Positions 42,689-51,611 of a DNA stretch of 64,000 nt are shown piece by piece. The DNA is from SCTM01 sp965279655 (GTDB taxonomy: Bacteria; Pseudomonadota; Alphaproteobacteria; Rhodospirillales; Rhodospirillaceae), in NCBI GenBank assembly GCA_965279655.1, contig OZ257255.1:2542001-2606000 (forward strand). The letters are read 5' to 3'. The notes below the pieces were generated by a model. That model ran no database searches and was not told the DNA's origin. It worked only from the letters and a program-made list of their open reading frames with translations. Position numbers and translations under genes: made by a program. Within the stretch, counting starts at the first letter, position 1. Every line of letters begins with the position of its first letter.

Positions 42689-44854
42689 TTAGAACTTCAC
42701 ACCGAACTCAAGCGCGATGGTGCGCGGGGGTTCGGAGTTGAAGGTGTAGTAGCCTGCCCGCAACGGGGTCGCCGGACAGCCGGTCCAGGTTCCCTTGTCG
42801 CCCAGGTTGCGGCCACGGAGTGCGGCACGCCATTTGCCGTCCGCCGCTTCGACCCCGAGACGGCCGTCGATCTTGGCGTAGGCCGCAAGCGCGCAGCGTG
42901 GATTGCCGTAACGGAAGGTGTTGCTCTGATAGTTCATGCCGACGCCGATCAGGAGGTTGAGGCTGTCGGTGATCGGGGTGGTGTAGTCGGCCCGCATCGA
43001 ACCGGTCCAGGTCGGCGTGTCGAACGGCGTGTTGGAGCGATCCTGCACGCAGCCTGGGATGGTATCGCGCGGGTACAAGCAGTTGCCGTTCGGATAGAAG
43101 ACGTACTTCGCTTTGAGGTACGCGCCGGAGGCGTTGATCGTCAGGCCTTCGAGCGGACTCCACGCACCTTCCACTTCCACGCCCTCGGACTGCGCGACGC
43201 CGACGTTCTTCGTCTCGAAGATCGGGGCATCGGGACGCAACACCGTCACCTGCTGGTTCTTGTAGCGGGTGTGGAACACTGTGACGAACAGACGGGTCTT
43301 CGAGCCGTTCAGCTTGAAGCCGCCTTCATACGAGTACGAAGACTCAGGTTCGAAACCCCAGTTCGCCGCGGTGACGGTCGAGGAGTCACCGGTGAAGCCG
43401 CCGCCCTTCGAGCCGTGCGCATAAGAAGCGAAGGCCATGAAGCTCGGGGTGAACTGGTATTGGACGCTCGCGCCCGGATCCCATTGGTTTTCAACCCGGC
43501 GGCCGTCGATCGGCGTGATCAAGTTCGTGACGGCGACGGTGCCCGTGCGGGCGCGCGTGACGTGCCCTTCTTTGGGTTCATGGGTGTAACGCAGAGAGCC
43601 TTTGGCGCTCAGCTTGTCCGTCAGGTTCAAGGTGACCTGACCGAACGTCGACAGGGTCTTGGTGTCCTGATTGTAGTCGCGGACCGTCGTACCGAACTGC
43701 GTACCGACATTCAGCAAGCTGATGCGGGTCGTGTGCTGCCAGTTCTTGTGGAAATAGACGCCGGCCACGTATTCCACGAACTTGCCGGTGGGCGACAACA
43801 GGCGGAGTTCCTCGGAGAACTGATGGAAGTTCTCCTTGAAACGCGCGCCGCTGAACGACACTTCGCTGAAATCGCCGTCCGTGAACTTGCTCCAATCGAA
43901 TGCGGAGTAGGCGGTGATCGACGTGAGGTTGAATCCGCCGCCGAGTTGCAGGTCCGCGGTCAGCGTACCGTTGTAGGACTTGGTGTAGTCGTACTCCTTG
44001 TCGCCGGTGAACGGGAAGCCGTTACAGGCGTTCACGCGCGTCATGACGATCGGATCGGTCGGCGCCTTGGTTTCGTAGAAGCAGCCGTCTTCTTTGACCT
44101 GCGAGAATTCGGCCTTGCCGGTGAGGGTCAGGTTGTCGCTCGCATCGAGAACACCGGTAAAGCGGCCGGCGTAACGCGATGCCGACGGCTCCATCTTGTT
44201 GGCGTTGCTCGGGTTCCGCACCCAGCCATCCGTATCCTCAAAGCGCGCGGCGACGCGGGCCTTGAACTTCTCCGTCAGAGGCCCGGAGATAACGCCGGTG
44301 AGCTCCTTGCCCTTCAGCTCGAATTCGTAGGACGCGTTGACCGAAGCCTCGAACACGTCCGTCGGCTTGGCGGTGATCAGGTTCACCGCGCCCGACGTGG
44401 TGTTCTTGCCGGCCAAGCCGCCTTGCGGACCACGCAGGATTTCGATGCGCTCGAGATCCAGGAACGGGGCTTGGAACTGGTGGCTGCGGCCGCCGTACAC
44501 GCCGTCGACGAAGAGCGCGACCGACTGTTCGAAGTTGAGCGAGCCGGCTCCCGATCCAATGCCTCGGATCGAAATACCGTCGGAGGCGGCACTCTTACCG
44601 ACCGAGAAGTTCGGGATGTAGTGCGCGACATCGCGGAATTCGGTCATCTTGTAGTCGGCCAGCGTTTGACCGGTGATGACGTTGATGGAGATCGGAACCG
44701 TGCCCAACGATTCGGAGCGCTTCTGCGCGGTCACGACGATCTCTTCGAGCCCGCCTGACTGCGCGGTTTGCTGCTGCGCGAATGCGCCGGAGCTCGTGAC
44801 CAATGCGGTGCAGACACAAAGAATTGCGCGTCGCGACGTGACGGCGAATGCCAT
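42689..44854 (-). CDS. TonB-dependent receptor 3
   Basis: 721 residues, outer membrane. The signal peptide is AILCVCTALVTSSGAFA. A TonB-box region LEEIVVTAQKRSESLGTVPI precedes the plug with IEILRGPQGGLAGKNTTSGA. The barrel ends TIALEFGVKF. The ATG at 44854 follows GGGAGGGAG; the upstream frame is not used. The operator at 44991 lies 137 bp upstream. It closely follows the typical size of FecA-like hydrophobic ligand receptors. It lies beside the DUF1592/DUF1552 cassette A, pointing to a shared substrate. Confidence 0.94.
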   Translation of the reverse strand: MAFAVTSRRAILCVCTALVTSSGAFAQQQTAQSGGLEEIVVTAQKRSESLGTVPISINVITGQTLADYKMTEFRDVAHYIPNFSVGKSAASDGISIRGIGSGAGSLNFEQSVALFVDGVYGGRSHQFQAPFLDLERIEILRGPQGGLAGKNTTSGAVNLITAKPTDVFEASVNASYEFELKGKELTGVISGPLTEKFKARVAARFEDTDGWVRNPSNANKMEPSASRYAGRFTGVLDASDNLTLTGKAEFSQVKEDGCFYETKAPTDPIVMTRVNACNGFPFTGDKEYDYTKSYNGTLTADLQLGGGFNLTSITAYSAFDWSKFTDGDFSEVSFSGARFKENFHQFSEELRLLSPTGKFVEYVAGVYFHKNWQHTTRISLLNVGTQFGTTVRDYNQDTKTLSTFGQVTLNLTDKLSAKGSLRYTHEPKEGHVTRARTGTVAVTNLITPIDGRRVENQWDPGASVQYQFTPSFMAFASYAHGSKGGGFTGDSSTVTAANWGFEPESSYSYEGGFKLNGSKTRLFVTVFHTRYKNQQVTVLRPDAPIFETKNVGVAQSEGVEVEGAWSPLEGLTINASGAYLKAKYVFYPNGNCLYPRDTIPGCVQDRSNTPFDTPTWTGSMRADYTTPITDSLNLLIGVGMNYQSNTFRYGNPRCALAAYAKIDGRLGVEAADGKWRAALRGRNLGDKGTWTGCPATPLRAGYYTFNSEPPRTIALEFGVKF

Positions 44855-44990
44855 AGCTCCCTCCCCAATGCTTAGGCAATGACGCGCAAGGGTAAAGCCA
44901 TCGCGCGATGCTGGGGGCACTCCCATACCACCCAGCACGCTAAACGGTAGGCGCGCAGACCTAAGTCGTCAAGCTGTCTTACAAATCATT

Positions 44991-45007
44991 CGTCAAAAGA
45001 TTTGACG
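44991..45007. promoter_or_regulatory. MarR-type operator, site 2
   Basis: CGTCAA-AAGAT-TTGACG, perfect arms. A degenerate half-site, CGTCAA-GCTGT-CTTACA, lies 24 bp away at 44967. It is upstream of TonB receptor 3 (ATG at 44854) and beyond the end of cassette A. Confidence 0.8.
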
Positions 45008-45099
45008 TTCTCGGAGCGATCACGCGTACGCAATGATGCGCCGCAGCATTCCCGCTGCGGGCACGGCGCGCTTGGTCCGCGCGCAGCTACGGCCCGGGG

Positions 45100-45852
45100 C
45101 TACGGACTGACCCGTGCCGGTGTCCAATCGCCGCCGTCCGCGCCGGCCGGCGTCTTGAGCGCTGTGTACAGCGGTGCGCCGTCGAGCGCCCACTGACGGA
45201 TTCCGTCATCCCGATCGACGATTGTCCAAGTCCCGATAGGGCGCGCCACGGCGGGCGCTTGCACGGGCTTCCAGGCGGCGCGGCATTGCGCGTCGCACGT
45301 GGAGCCTTTCCCCTTGGCCGGCGCATAGACCACCCGCCCCTCGAAGTCTGCGTAGTACCAGGCCCCTTCCCCAATAGAGACCTGGAAGCCCGCCGGCATC
45401 ACCGGCTTGGGCGTCACGTGCTTGGCGACCACCGCGTGCCACCGCCCGCCGCCGGCGTTGTCACCCGAGAGGGAACGCGGCGTGAGATCGTCGAGATAGG
45501 TGTAGAGCGGTCGACCCTTGTAGGCCCACTGGGCGCCGCCTTCCGGCCGCGCGACGATGCTCCAGTCGCCGTCCGCCTTGGCATCGGCGGGCGCGAGCAA
45601 CGGAGGCCAGCGGTTCTGGCAATGGCGATGGTAGGTGCAGGTCGTCTTGCCGGGCGACGCTAAGTCCTGATCGAACACGTAAAGCGTCATGCCCTTCTGG
45701 TCGGCCAGGGCGAAGCCTTCCTTCACTTCCTGAAGGGTCACTTCCGCAGGGTGCGTTCGTAAGTTGGCAGGAGGTTCGCCCAGGGCAAACGCATGCGCGG
45801 CGGTAAGGATGAGTGCCGCGACACCGATCAGGCCGGCGGTTGGGTGTCTCAT
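45100..45852 (-). CDS. Cassette A: PF03640 secreted-repeat protein
   Basis: 250 residues. A signal peptide (LIGVAALILTAAHAFA) is followed by two secreted-repeat modules. The first, GMTLYVFDQDLASPGKTTC then CQNRWPPLLAP, has the PF03640 pattern, and the second has VVYAPAKGKGSTC then CRAAWKPVQAP. WSIVARPEGGAQWAYKGRPL is an additional repeat element. PF03640 has no known activity; its members are exported. It lies 3 bp after DUF1552 A. A paralog is at 50846. Confidence 0.85.
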   Translation of the reverse strand: MRHPTAGLIGVAALILTAAHAFALGEPPANLRTHPAEVTLQEVKEGFALADQKGMTLYVFDQDLASPGKTTCTYHRHCQNRWPPLLAPADAKADGDWSIVARPEGGAQWAYKGRPLYTYLDDLTPRSLSGDNAGGGRWHAVVAKHVTPKPVMPAGFQVSIGEGAWYYADFEGRVVYAPAKGKGSTCDAQCRAAWKPVQAPAVARPIGTWTIVDRDDGIRQWALDGAPLYTALKTPAGADGGDWTPARVSP

Positions 45853-45855
45853 GTC

Positions 45856-47190
45856 CTAGACCATCAGTTCGGCGACGGGCTTGGAGGTCTGCATGCGACC
45901 CGTGCCCCACTTGTCGACAGACACACCCATCGCCTGCATCAACGTGAGGCCGACCGCGCTGACCGGCGCGCCCTTGCCCTCGATGTGAACGCCGGAGCGG
46001 ATACGCCCGCCGCCCTTGCCCGCCACCATCATCGGGATTCCGTCGATGGTGTGCTGCTTGGCGAAGCGCGTTTCGCTGTGGGCGAGCACGATGCAATTGT
46101 CGAGCAACGTGCCGTCGCCTTCCTTCACCTTGGCCAGAGCGCCGATGAAGGTGGCCCAGGAGTCCATGCACTTTTCGACGAACCAGGTGGCGCCGGGCTG
46201 ATAGCCGAGCTTGTCGTCGAACACTTCTTCATGCGTGAGCTGGTGATGGGCGATGGTGCTGCCCACGCGCGTCAAGGACGACGCAGGGTTGTTGAAGTTC
46301 ATATTGAAGATCTTGGTCTGATTGCACGCGAGCGCCATCGCCAGCAGATCGCTCATCATGGCGTGGTTCTCGATCACGTGTTCGATCTGGTTGCCGGCCT
46401 CCTTCGCCGAGATTGCACCGGGTTTCACGCAGGCCTTGTTTGGGGCGGGCTTCTCCAGCAGGAGCGCCAACTGGCTCTCGGCCTGACGCACGGCGGTGAA
46501 GTATTGATCGAGACGCGCGCGGTCCGACGCGTCCACAGCCCGTTCGAGCGCCTTGCGCTGTTCGGTCACCGCGGACAGCACGCTTTGGCGCGACATGATC
46601 TTCGGATCCGGCGTGAACTCGCCGGAGTTCGGGTCCTTGAACTCAGGACCGAATAGGCGGGCGTAGAGTCCCGCCACCGAGCCTTCGCTCGGGTTCATGT
46701 TGCCGTTACCGCGGCCGCTGAGGCTGTTGCGCGGATCGCCGTTGGCGGTGAGCTCGATGGAACGGAAACGCGTGCCGGTGCCGACGGCATCGCCGATCAG
46801 CACGTCCAGCGAGGGGGACGGCAGCGCTTCGATGGTCGGCGCGGAGCCGGAGCGCGTGCCGATCCAGCCGCTGATGTGCGGGAAGTTGGGCTGGCCATCG
46901 AGCAGCACGTCATAGCCGCTCAGGATCGATATCTGGTTCTTGTAGGGCGCGATGACCTTCAACTCCGCGCCGAGATCGTAGTCCGCGCCGAGCTTCTTCG
47001 GGATCCAACGCGCGGAATTGACGCCCAGGCCCCAGAACCAGGTGCCGAAGCGCGTCGGCAGCGGTGCGCCGGAGGCCAACGCGGTGCCGTTGGTGTTGAG
47101 GAAACAATCGAGGAACGGGAGCGCCACGGTGACGGCCGCGCCGTTGAGAAGTCCGCGCAATGCCGTGCGGCGGGGGATCGATTTGCTCAT
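45856..47190 (-). CDS. Cassette A: Tat-exported DUF1552 protein
   Basis: 444 residues. The Tat signal is SIPRRTALRGLLNGAAVTVA. DUF1552 features include FGTWFWGLGVNSARWIP, SGYDVLLDGQPNFPHISGW, SLSGRGNGNMNPSEGSVAGL and IVLAHSETRFAKQHTIDGIP. The family is periplasmic and of unknown function, typically encoded beside DUF1592-type cytochromes in planctomycetes, myxobacteria and some proteobacteria. Some authors group it with sulfatase-like folds. It lies 32 bp after the DUF1592 gene. Paralog at 51612. Confidence 0.9.
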   Translation of the reverse strand: MSKSIPRRTALRGLLNGAAVTVALPFLDCFLNTNGTALASGAPLPTRFGTWFWGLGVNSARWIPKKLGADYDLGAELKVIAPYKNQISILSGYDVLLDGQPNFPHISGWIGTRSGSAPTIEALPSPSLDVLIGDAVGTGTRFRSIELTANGDPRNSLSGRGNGNMNPSEGSVAGLYARLFGPEFKDPNSGEFTPDPKIMSRQSVLSAVTEQRKALERAVDASDRARLDQYFTAVRQAESQLALLLEKPAPNKACVKPGAISAKEAGNQIEHVIENHAMMSDLLAMALACNQTKIFNMNFNNPASSLTRVGSTIAHHQLTHEEVFDDKLGYQPGATWFVEKCMDSWATFIGALAKVKEGDGTLLDNCIVLAHSETRFAKQHTIDGIPMMVAGKGGGRIRSGVHIEGKGAPVSAVGLTLMQAMGVSVDKWGTGRMQTSKPVAELMV

Positions 47191-47222
47191 GGTCTCACAC
47201 TCCCAAATTCAATCGGGCCATC

Positions 47223-48884
47223 TCAATCCTGACGTAAGGATGCGGCCTTCGCTTCGCTGGCGCGCACCGCGAAAAACGCATCGCCGGCCGCGATCGTGCG
47301 CATCAGGGTCTTTATGCTGTAGTTGCCGCTCGCGAAGCGCTTATTCAGGTATCCCATCAGTTCCTGCTCGGGCTGCCCCTGTTCTCGCCCCGCGGCGTAT
47401 TCGAACATGCGCTTCACCAGGCACGAGGTGGTGGCCGGGTTGTCGTGGATGGCGCGGCCGAGGCTGGCGCCGTCCTTGAACGCCACGCCATCGAGATCGC
47501 CGCTGGTATCGATGACCTCGCCATTCTCCGTGGCCCGGAACTCGCCCAGGCCGTCGAAGTTCTCCAGGCTCAAGCCGATCGGATCGACCAGCTTGTGGCA
47601 ACCGGCGCAGGTGGCGTTGCTGCGGTGGGCGGTCAGGCGGCTGCGCGCGGTCTTGAACTCCGAATTGTCAGTGTCCTGCACCACGGTGAAGTCCACATCG
47701 CCCGGCGGATCGGGCACCTTCTGACACAGCAGAACCTCGCGCAGGGCCTTGCCGCGCAACGTGGGCGAGCTGCGGCCAGCGTGGGAGTTCACCGCGAGGA
47801 AGCCGAGGTAGGTCACGATTCCGGCGCGGGCGCTGTCTTGCGGCAGCTCGACGGGTTCCCAGCCGGAGACCGTGCGCACGGGCATCTGGTAGACCACACC
47901 CAACGGGCGGGTCATGAATGTCTGACGCGTGGTGAACAGGTCGCGGTAGTCGCCGTCCTTATCGACGAGATGGCTCACGGCGGTGCGCAGAATCTGTTCC
48001 TGGGAATCGCGCGCGATCTCGCGGTTGAACTTGGGATAGATCACCGGATCCTTGGCGAGTTCGTCGAACTTCTCGAACTCCAGCATGTCGGCGAAGAACG
48101 CGCGCACGCCGCTTTCCAGACGCGGCGAGCGCAGCATACGATCGATCTGCGCATCGAGACCTTTCTGCGTCGCCAACTCGCCGCGTTCGGCGGCGGCCAG
48201 CAGCTTTTCGTCCGGCGTCGTGTTCCACAGGAAGTAGCTGAGCCGGGCGGCTTTGGAATAACCGTCGAACCGCAGTTGGCCCGCGCGCGCCGGATCGTTC
48301 TCGACCGCCTCCACCCGGAACAGGAAATGGGGCGAGGACAGGATGCCGGCGAGGCCCATGGCCGCGCCCGCATAAAAGTCACCCATGTTCTTGGTGGAGA
48401 CCTCGGCCACTTTCAGCAGTGCGTCGGTCTCGTCGTCCTTCAAGGGCCGACGGAACAATTGGCGGCCGATCGTGGTGAAAATCAAACGGGCGCAATCGGC
48501 ATCCGCGGCCTTGGCATCTTTCGGCGCGCACGGCAGCAGCGTGGCGCGATGCGCTTCGTCGACCACTTGCTCCGCGATGCCGCGGCCCATGGAATCGTAT
48601 TGCTCGAAGCCCGCCGGCGAGATCGCCGCAAGAGATGTGCCCACCGCGACGAGTTCCATGCGCGGGCGGACAATGGGCTCGAACCGCCCGGCGACCTTGA
48701 CGTCCGCGCCGAAGATGTCCGCGATACTGTTGCGGTACTGCGTCTCCGTGAGTCGGCGCAACTGCCGCGGCGCGCCCTCGGTCTTCGGCTCGGGCGGCGA
48801 GCATGCCACGATCAATCCCGCGATCAGGCACGCGCCAAAGGCACGGAGCGGTTTAGAGATACGGACGGCGGACACAGGGGGCAT
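47223..48884 (-). CDS. Cassette A: DUF1587/1595/1592/1588-type cytochrome lipoprotein
   Basis: 553 residues from the ATG at 48884. The signal ends in the lipobox LIVAC. Domain order follows the planctomycete-type PSD proteins. DUF1587 comes first (RRLTETQYRNSIADIFGADV), then DUF1595 (RLIFTTIGRQLFRRPLKDDE) and DUF1592 (ARLSYFLWNTTPDEKLL). DUF1588 follows (LAVNSHAGRSSPTLRGKALR), with the heme c site CAGCHKLVDPIG. A C-terminal DUF1585-like part is last. One CxxCH means one heme. It is expected in the periplasm, anchored to a membrane, and to move electrons. The upstream extension to 49067 is not used. Confidence 0.9.
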   Translation of the reverse strand: MPPVSAVRISKPLRAFGACLIAGLIVACSPPEPKTEGAPRQLRRLTETQYRNSIADIFGADVKVAGRFEPIVRPRMELVAVGTSLAAISPAGFEQYDSMGRGIAEQVVDEAHRATLLPCAPKDAKAADADCARLIFTTIGRQLFRRPLKDDETDALLKVAEVSTKNMGDFYAGAAMGLAGILSSPHFLFRVEAVENDPARAGQLRFDGYSKAARLSYFLWNTTPDEKLLAAAERGELATQKGLDAQIDRMLRSPRLESGVRAFFADMLEFEKFDELAKDPVIYPKFNREIARDSQEQILRTAVSHLVDKDGDYRDLFTTRQTFMTRPLGVVYQMPVRTVSGWEPVELPQDSARAGIVTYLGFLAVNSHAGRSSPTLRGKALREVLLCQKVPDPPGDVDFTVVQDTDNSEFKTARSRLTAHRSNATCAGCHKLVDPIGLSLENFDGLGEFRATENGEVIDTSGDLDGVAFKDGASLGRAIHDNPATTSCLVKRMFEYAAGREQGQPEQELMGYLNKRFASGNYSIKTLMRTIAAGDAFFAVRASEAKAASLRQD

Positions 48885-48898
48885 CGTGAGGGTTCTGC

Positions 48899-50077
48899 CT
48901 AGTTCTGCGCCGTGCGCGCGGGTTTCGCGGGCTTGGGGTCCGGATGGATGATGAAGGCCGGCACGCCCTTCACTTCGTAAGCGAGCGAGATCGCCGTGCA
49001 TTGGCCGGTGACCGGGTCCGGATATCCGTCCGCGTGTTCCTGCAGTGCGTTGTACTCGGCGGCGCATTCAATACCGGCGACCGCGGAGGTGCCGGCCCCG
49101 ACGATGCGGAAGATCGACATGGAGTTCAGCAGGGGCTGATAGGCCCCCATGAAACCATCGAGTTCACCATTGGCGAGGATGCGTAGCTTGAAGCGGGAGC
49201 GCCGCAGGTCGTACTCCTCCTTCGCGCCGCGCTCGCCGCCGACGGACCATTCCATGTTGAGGGTCAAGTCGCGCACCTCGGTGACGATCTCGCCGTTGAC
49301 GATCTTGCCTTTGAACACGTGCTGCCAGCGCGGGTTCTCCGTGATCGTGAGGCTGGCGTTGGGGATCAGCGCCTGACCCGCCATGACCGGCTTGTCGTGG
49401 CTGGAATAGATACCGACCTCGACGGCGTCATCGTTGATCGGATCGTCAACGCCGCGCACTTCCATCACGATGGTGTGGAGGCCTTCCTTGAGCAGGCGGT
49501 TGAAGTAGTCCGCGCCCGGCAGGATATTTGGATCCGTCAGGCTGGGGCGGAAGTATGGCTGGCAGCCTTCGGCGCGGAACAGTTGGTTGTCGATGCCCTT
49601 CTCGCCGGTTGGGCCCTCGAAGTTGCCGTGCTTGCAGATGCCCTGCGGCGGCGCGCCAGAGCCGTCGTCGCCGTCGAGGTTCATGCCGTAGGAAAGCTTC
49701 CCTTTGATGGAATGCTGCGGCGGATGCTTGTAGTTGTTCTTGAAGATCTCGGGGGTGCGGCACATCTCCAGGCCTTTTTCCCCGCTCGCGAACTCATACT
49801 TGTATTTCTCTTCGTATTCCTTGGCGTTCTCCGGGCGCTCGAGGCGCGCGCGTTCCGCCGGCGTGATCTGGGAGAGGAAGCTTTGCTGCGGCGTGAAGGA
49901 CTGACCGTCGGGGCAATTGTCCTCGTTGCGGTAGATCGCCGGATAGAAGCGATAGAGCACGAAGCCGTAAGTCTTGCCGCCCTTGGCGTCGGCGGATAAC
50001 GCAGGCACGCTCAAGGTCGTGAGGCACAGTCCCAGCCCAAGCGCGCGAAACAGGGTCTTGGATGTCCACGGATTCAT
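48899..50077 (-). CDS. Cassette A: secreted protein of unknown family
   Basis: 392 residues. The signal peptide is LGLGLCLTTLSVPALSA. It matches B1 at 54619 in long stretches, among them CPDG, TPQQSFL, KGKIVNGE and RFxL. Both have six conserved cysteines: NCPDG, EMC, GIC, EGC, CAAEY and C in TGQCTA. No family is recognised. Conserved GMNLDGDDGSGAPPQGIC and AEGCQPYF look like enzyme or cofactor site sequence. It leads the cassette and is transcribed from the operator region at 50142. Confidence 0.85.
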   Translation of the reverse strand: MNPWTSKTLFRALGLGLCLTTLSVPALSADAKGGKTYGFVLYRFYPAIYRNEDNCPDGQSFTPQQSFLSQITPAERARLERPENAKEYEEKYKYEFASGEKGLEMCRTPEIFKNNYKHPPQHSIKGKLSYGMNLDGDDGSGAPPQGICKHGNFEGPTGEKGIDNQLFRAEGCQPYFRPSLTDPNILPGADYFNRLLKEGLHTIVMEVRGVDDPINDDAVEVGIYSSHDKPVMAGQALIPNASLTITENPRWQHVFKGKIVNGEIVTEVRDLTLNMEWSVGGERGAKEEYDLRRSRFKLRILANGELDGFMGAYQPLLNSMSIFRIVGAGTSAVAGIECAAEYNALQEHADGYPDPVTGQCTAISLAYEVKGVPAFIIHPDPKPAKPARTAQN

Positions 50078-50141
50078 TGCTTTGCCTCGCCGTCATGACG
50101 CCGCGCCCGATGCTTCGACCTTGCGACCGCACGGCGCATAC

Positions 50142-50158
50142 TGTCAAGTTAGTTGATC
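50142..50158. promoter_or_regulatory. MarR-type operator, site 3
   Basis: TGTCAA-GTTAG-TTGATC. Nine of ten arm bases of GTCAA/TTGAC match (the last is T). It lies 65 bp upstream of cassette A's first gene (50077). Confidence 0.65.
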
Positions 50159-50275
50159 GTTTTCCGCCGAGCACCCACACGTACATTTCGCAGTGCAGCA
50201 TGCATGCTCCGCGCGAAACGCCTTATTTCCTGGGTGTTTCGGTGGTCTACCTCCCGCAGTTGCGTTCAAAATATT

Positions 50276-50292
50276 CGACAAATTATTTGACG
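50276..50292. promoter_or_regulatory. MarR-type operator, site 4
   Basis: CGACAA-ATTAT-TTGACG, one mismatch in the left arm. It lies 12 bp beyond the cupin stop and about 200 bp upstream of cassette A's first gene, so it may act together with site 3. Confidence 0.55.
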
Positions 50293-50304
50293 ATCTCCGT
50301 GGCG

Positions 50305-50832
50305 CTATGCCGCAGGCGCTTTGCCGTCGACCAACACGGCGAACAGCAGCACCGGTTCCTTGCCGCGGTTGCTCCAGGCGTGTTTGGTGCCGCGCTGGAT
50401 GACGCAATCGCCGGCGCGCAACACAACCTCGCTGCGATCCTCCATGATCATGGTCATCTCGCCTTTGAGGATGATCAGGTAATCGATGCTCTTGGTGGCG
50501 TGCATCATCGGGTGGATGTTCTTCCAGTCATCTTCCGTCGCGCCGCCGAGGCCCAGCATCTTGCCGCAGTCCGCCGGCATGTTGGCGTCGGTCGGGAACT
50601 CGTAGAACCGGAAGATCGTGCCGCCCGGCGGCGGATCGTGGCCGACCATCTGGTTGCCCGCATCCTCGCGCCCGGCGTTGGGCGCGGGCGTTTCGTTCGT
50701 CACCCACAGAGATGTGAGCGCCAGACCGGGCCAGAACGGCACGCTCAGGGCGTTGGGCGCGGGCCCGTCGGAAATCACGGTGGATCGTCCGTCCGGCGCG
50801 AGACCGGTGACAACACGGCGGCAAGCGTGCAT
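50305..50832 (-). CDS. Cupin-domain protein, last gene of cassette B
   Basis: 175 residues. A C-terminal cupin barrel (about 95-170) has YLIILKGEMTMIMEDRS, the two beta-motifs with GDCVIQRGTKHAWSNRG and the conserved His/Glu-type metal residues partly visible (H in TKHAW). The N-terminal 90 residues are distinct. The ATG at 50832 lies 13 bp after the PF03640 gene. No copy is seen in cassette A. It could be a dioxygenase, isomerase or regulator-like sensor; no substrate call. Confidence 0.82.
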   Translation of the reverse strand: MHACRRVVTGLAPDGRSTVISDGPAPNALSVPFWPGLALTSLWVTNETPAPNAGREDAGNQMVGHDPPPGGTIFRFYEFPTDANMPADCGKMLGLGGATEDDWKNIHPMMHATKSIDYLIILKGEMTMIMEDRSEVVLRAGDCVIQRGTKHAWSNRGKEPVLLFAVLVDGKAPAA

Positions 50833-50845
50833 CTCAACTCCCCTA

Positions 50846-51607
50846 TCAGTTTGTCGCGCTGGTCCGTTGAATCTCGATGGTGTGCCAATCTCCGGCCCGC
50901 TTCTTCGCCGCACCGGGACCGTCGGCTGGAATGTAAAGCGGATCGCCCTCGAACGCCCATTGGCGGGACCCGTCGGGCCGCATGATCGGAGCCCATGCAC
51001 CGACCGGGCGCGCGAGCATCGGCGCCGTGACCGGCGCCCAGGACAGCAGGCATTCACCCGCGCAGGCACCCGCCTGGTTCTTGCGGCCCTTCGCCCAGAC
51101 GGGGCGGCCCTCGAAATCGGCGACAAACCAGAGGTCACCCTCTCGGACGACCTTGAAGCCCGCGGGCGCCACCAGGGACGGCCCCGGAAAGATCACCGTG
51201 AGCGCATGCCAAGCGCCGGCGCCGCCGTTGTCACCGGACAAGGCGCCGGGCGAGAGATCGTCGCGATAGGTGTAGACGGGACGGCCCTTGAACGCCCACT
51301 GGCGGCTCTTGTCGGGCCGGGTGATCACGCTCCATTCGCCGACCGGTTTCGCGCCGTCGGGCGCAACCACCGGCGGCCAACGCCAGGAGCAGGATTTGTC
51401 GAAGGTGCAGACAGACGTGCCGGGCGCTTTCTGATCGGGATCGTAGACGTAGAGCGTCAGCCCCGCACGATCACCAAAGGCAAAGCCGCCGTCGATCTTC
51501 TGCAGCGTGAGCCCCTCGGGCATGACCGGCGTTTCCGTCTCCTCGGCCCACGCAAGATTTCCGCAGATCAGTCCGACAAAGAGACAAAGTGCGGCACGTC
51601 CTTGCAT
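50846..51607 (-). CDS. Cassette B: PF03640 secreted-repeat protein
   Basis: 253 residues. Signal peptide ALCLFVGLICGNLAWA. The repeats are GLTLYVYDPDQKAPGTSVC with CSWRWPPVVAP, and PVWAKGRKNQAGAC with CLLSWAPVTAP. It is the paralog of the 45100 gene, with the same length and cysteine pattern. It lies 4 bp after DUF1552 B. Function unknown. Confidence 0.85.
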   Translation of the reverse strand: MQGRAALCLFVGLICGNLAWAEETETPVMPEGLTLQKIDGGFAFGDRAGLTLYVYDPDQKAPGTSVCTFDKSCSWRWPPVVAPDGAKPVGEWSVITRPDKSRQWAFKGRPVYTYRDDLSPGALSGDNGGAGAWHALTVIFPGPSLVAPAGFKVVREGDLWFVADFEGRPVWAKGRKNQAGACAGECLLSWAPVTAPMLARPVGAWAPIMRPDGSRQWAFEGDPLYIPADGPGAAKKRAGDWHTIEIQRTSATN

Positions 51608-51611
51608 TGTC

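Noticed and set aside
43271..44758. A 495-residue plus-strand frame opposite TonB receptor 3
   Set aside because: Shadow of the receptor gene.
47445..48902. A 485-residue plus-strand frame opposite the DUF1592-type cytochrome A
   Set aside because: Shadow; the sense strand has the CAGCH heme site and PSD domains in both paralogs.
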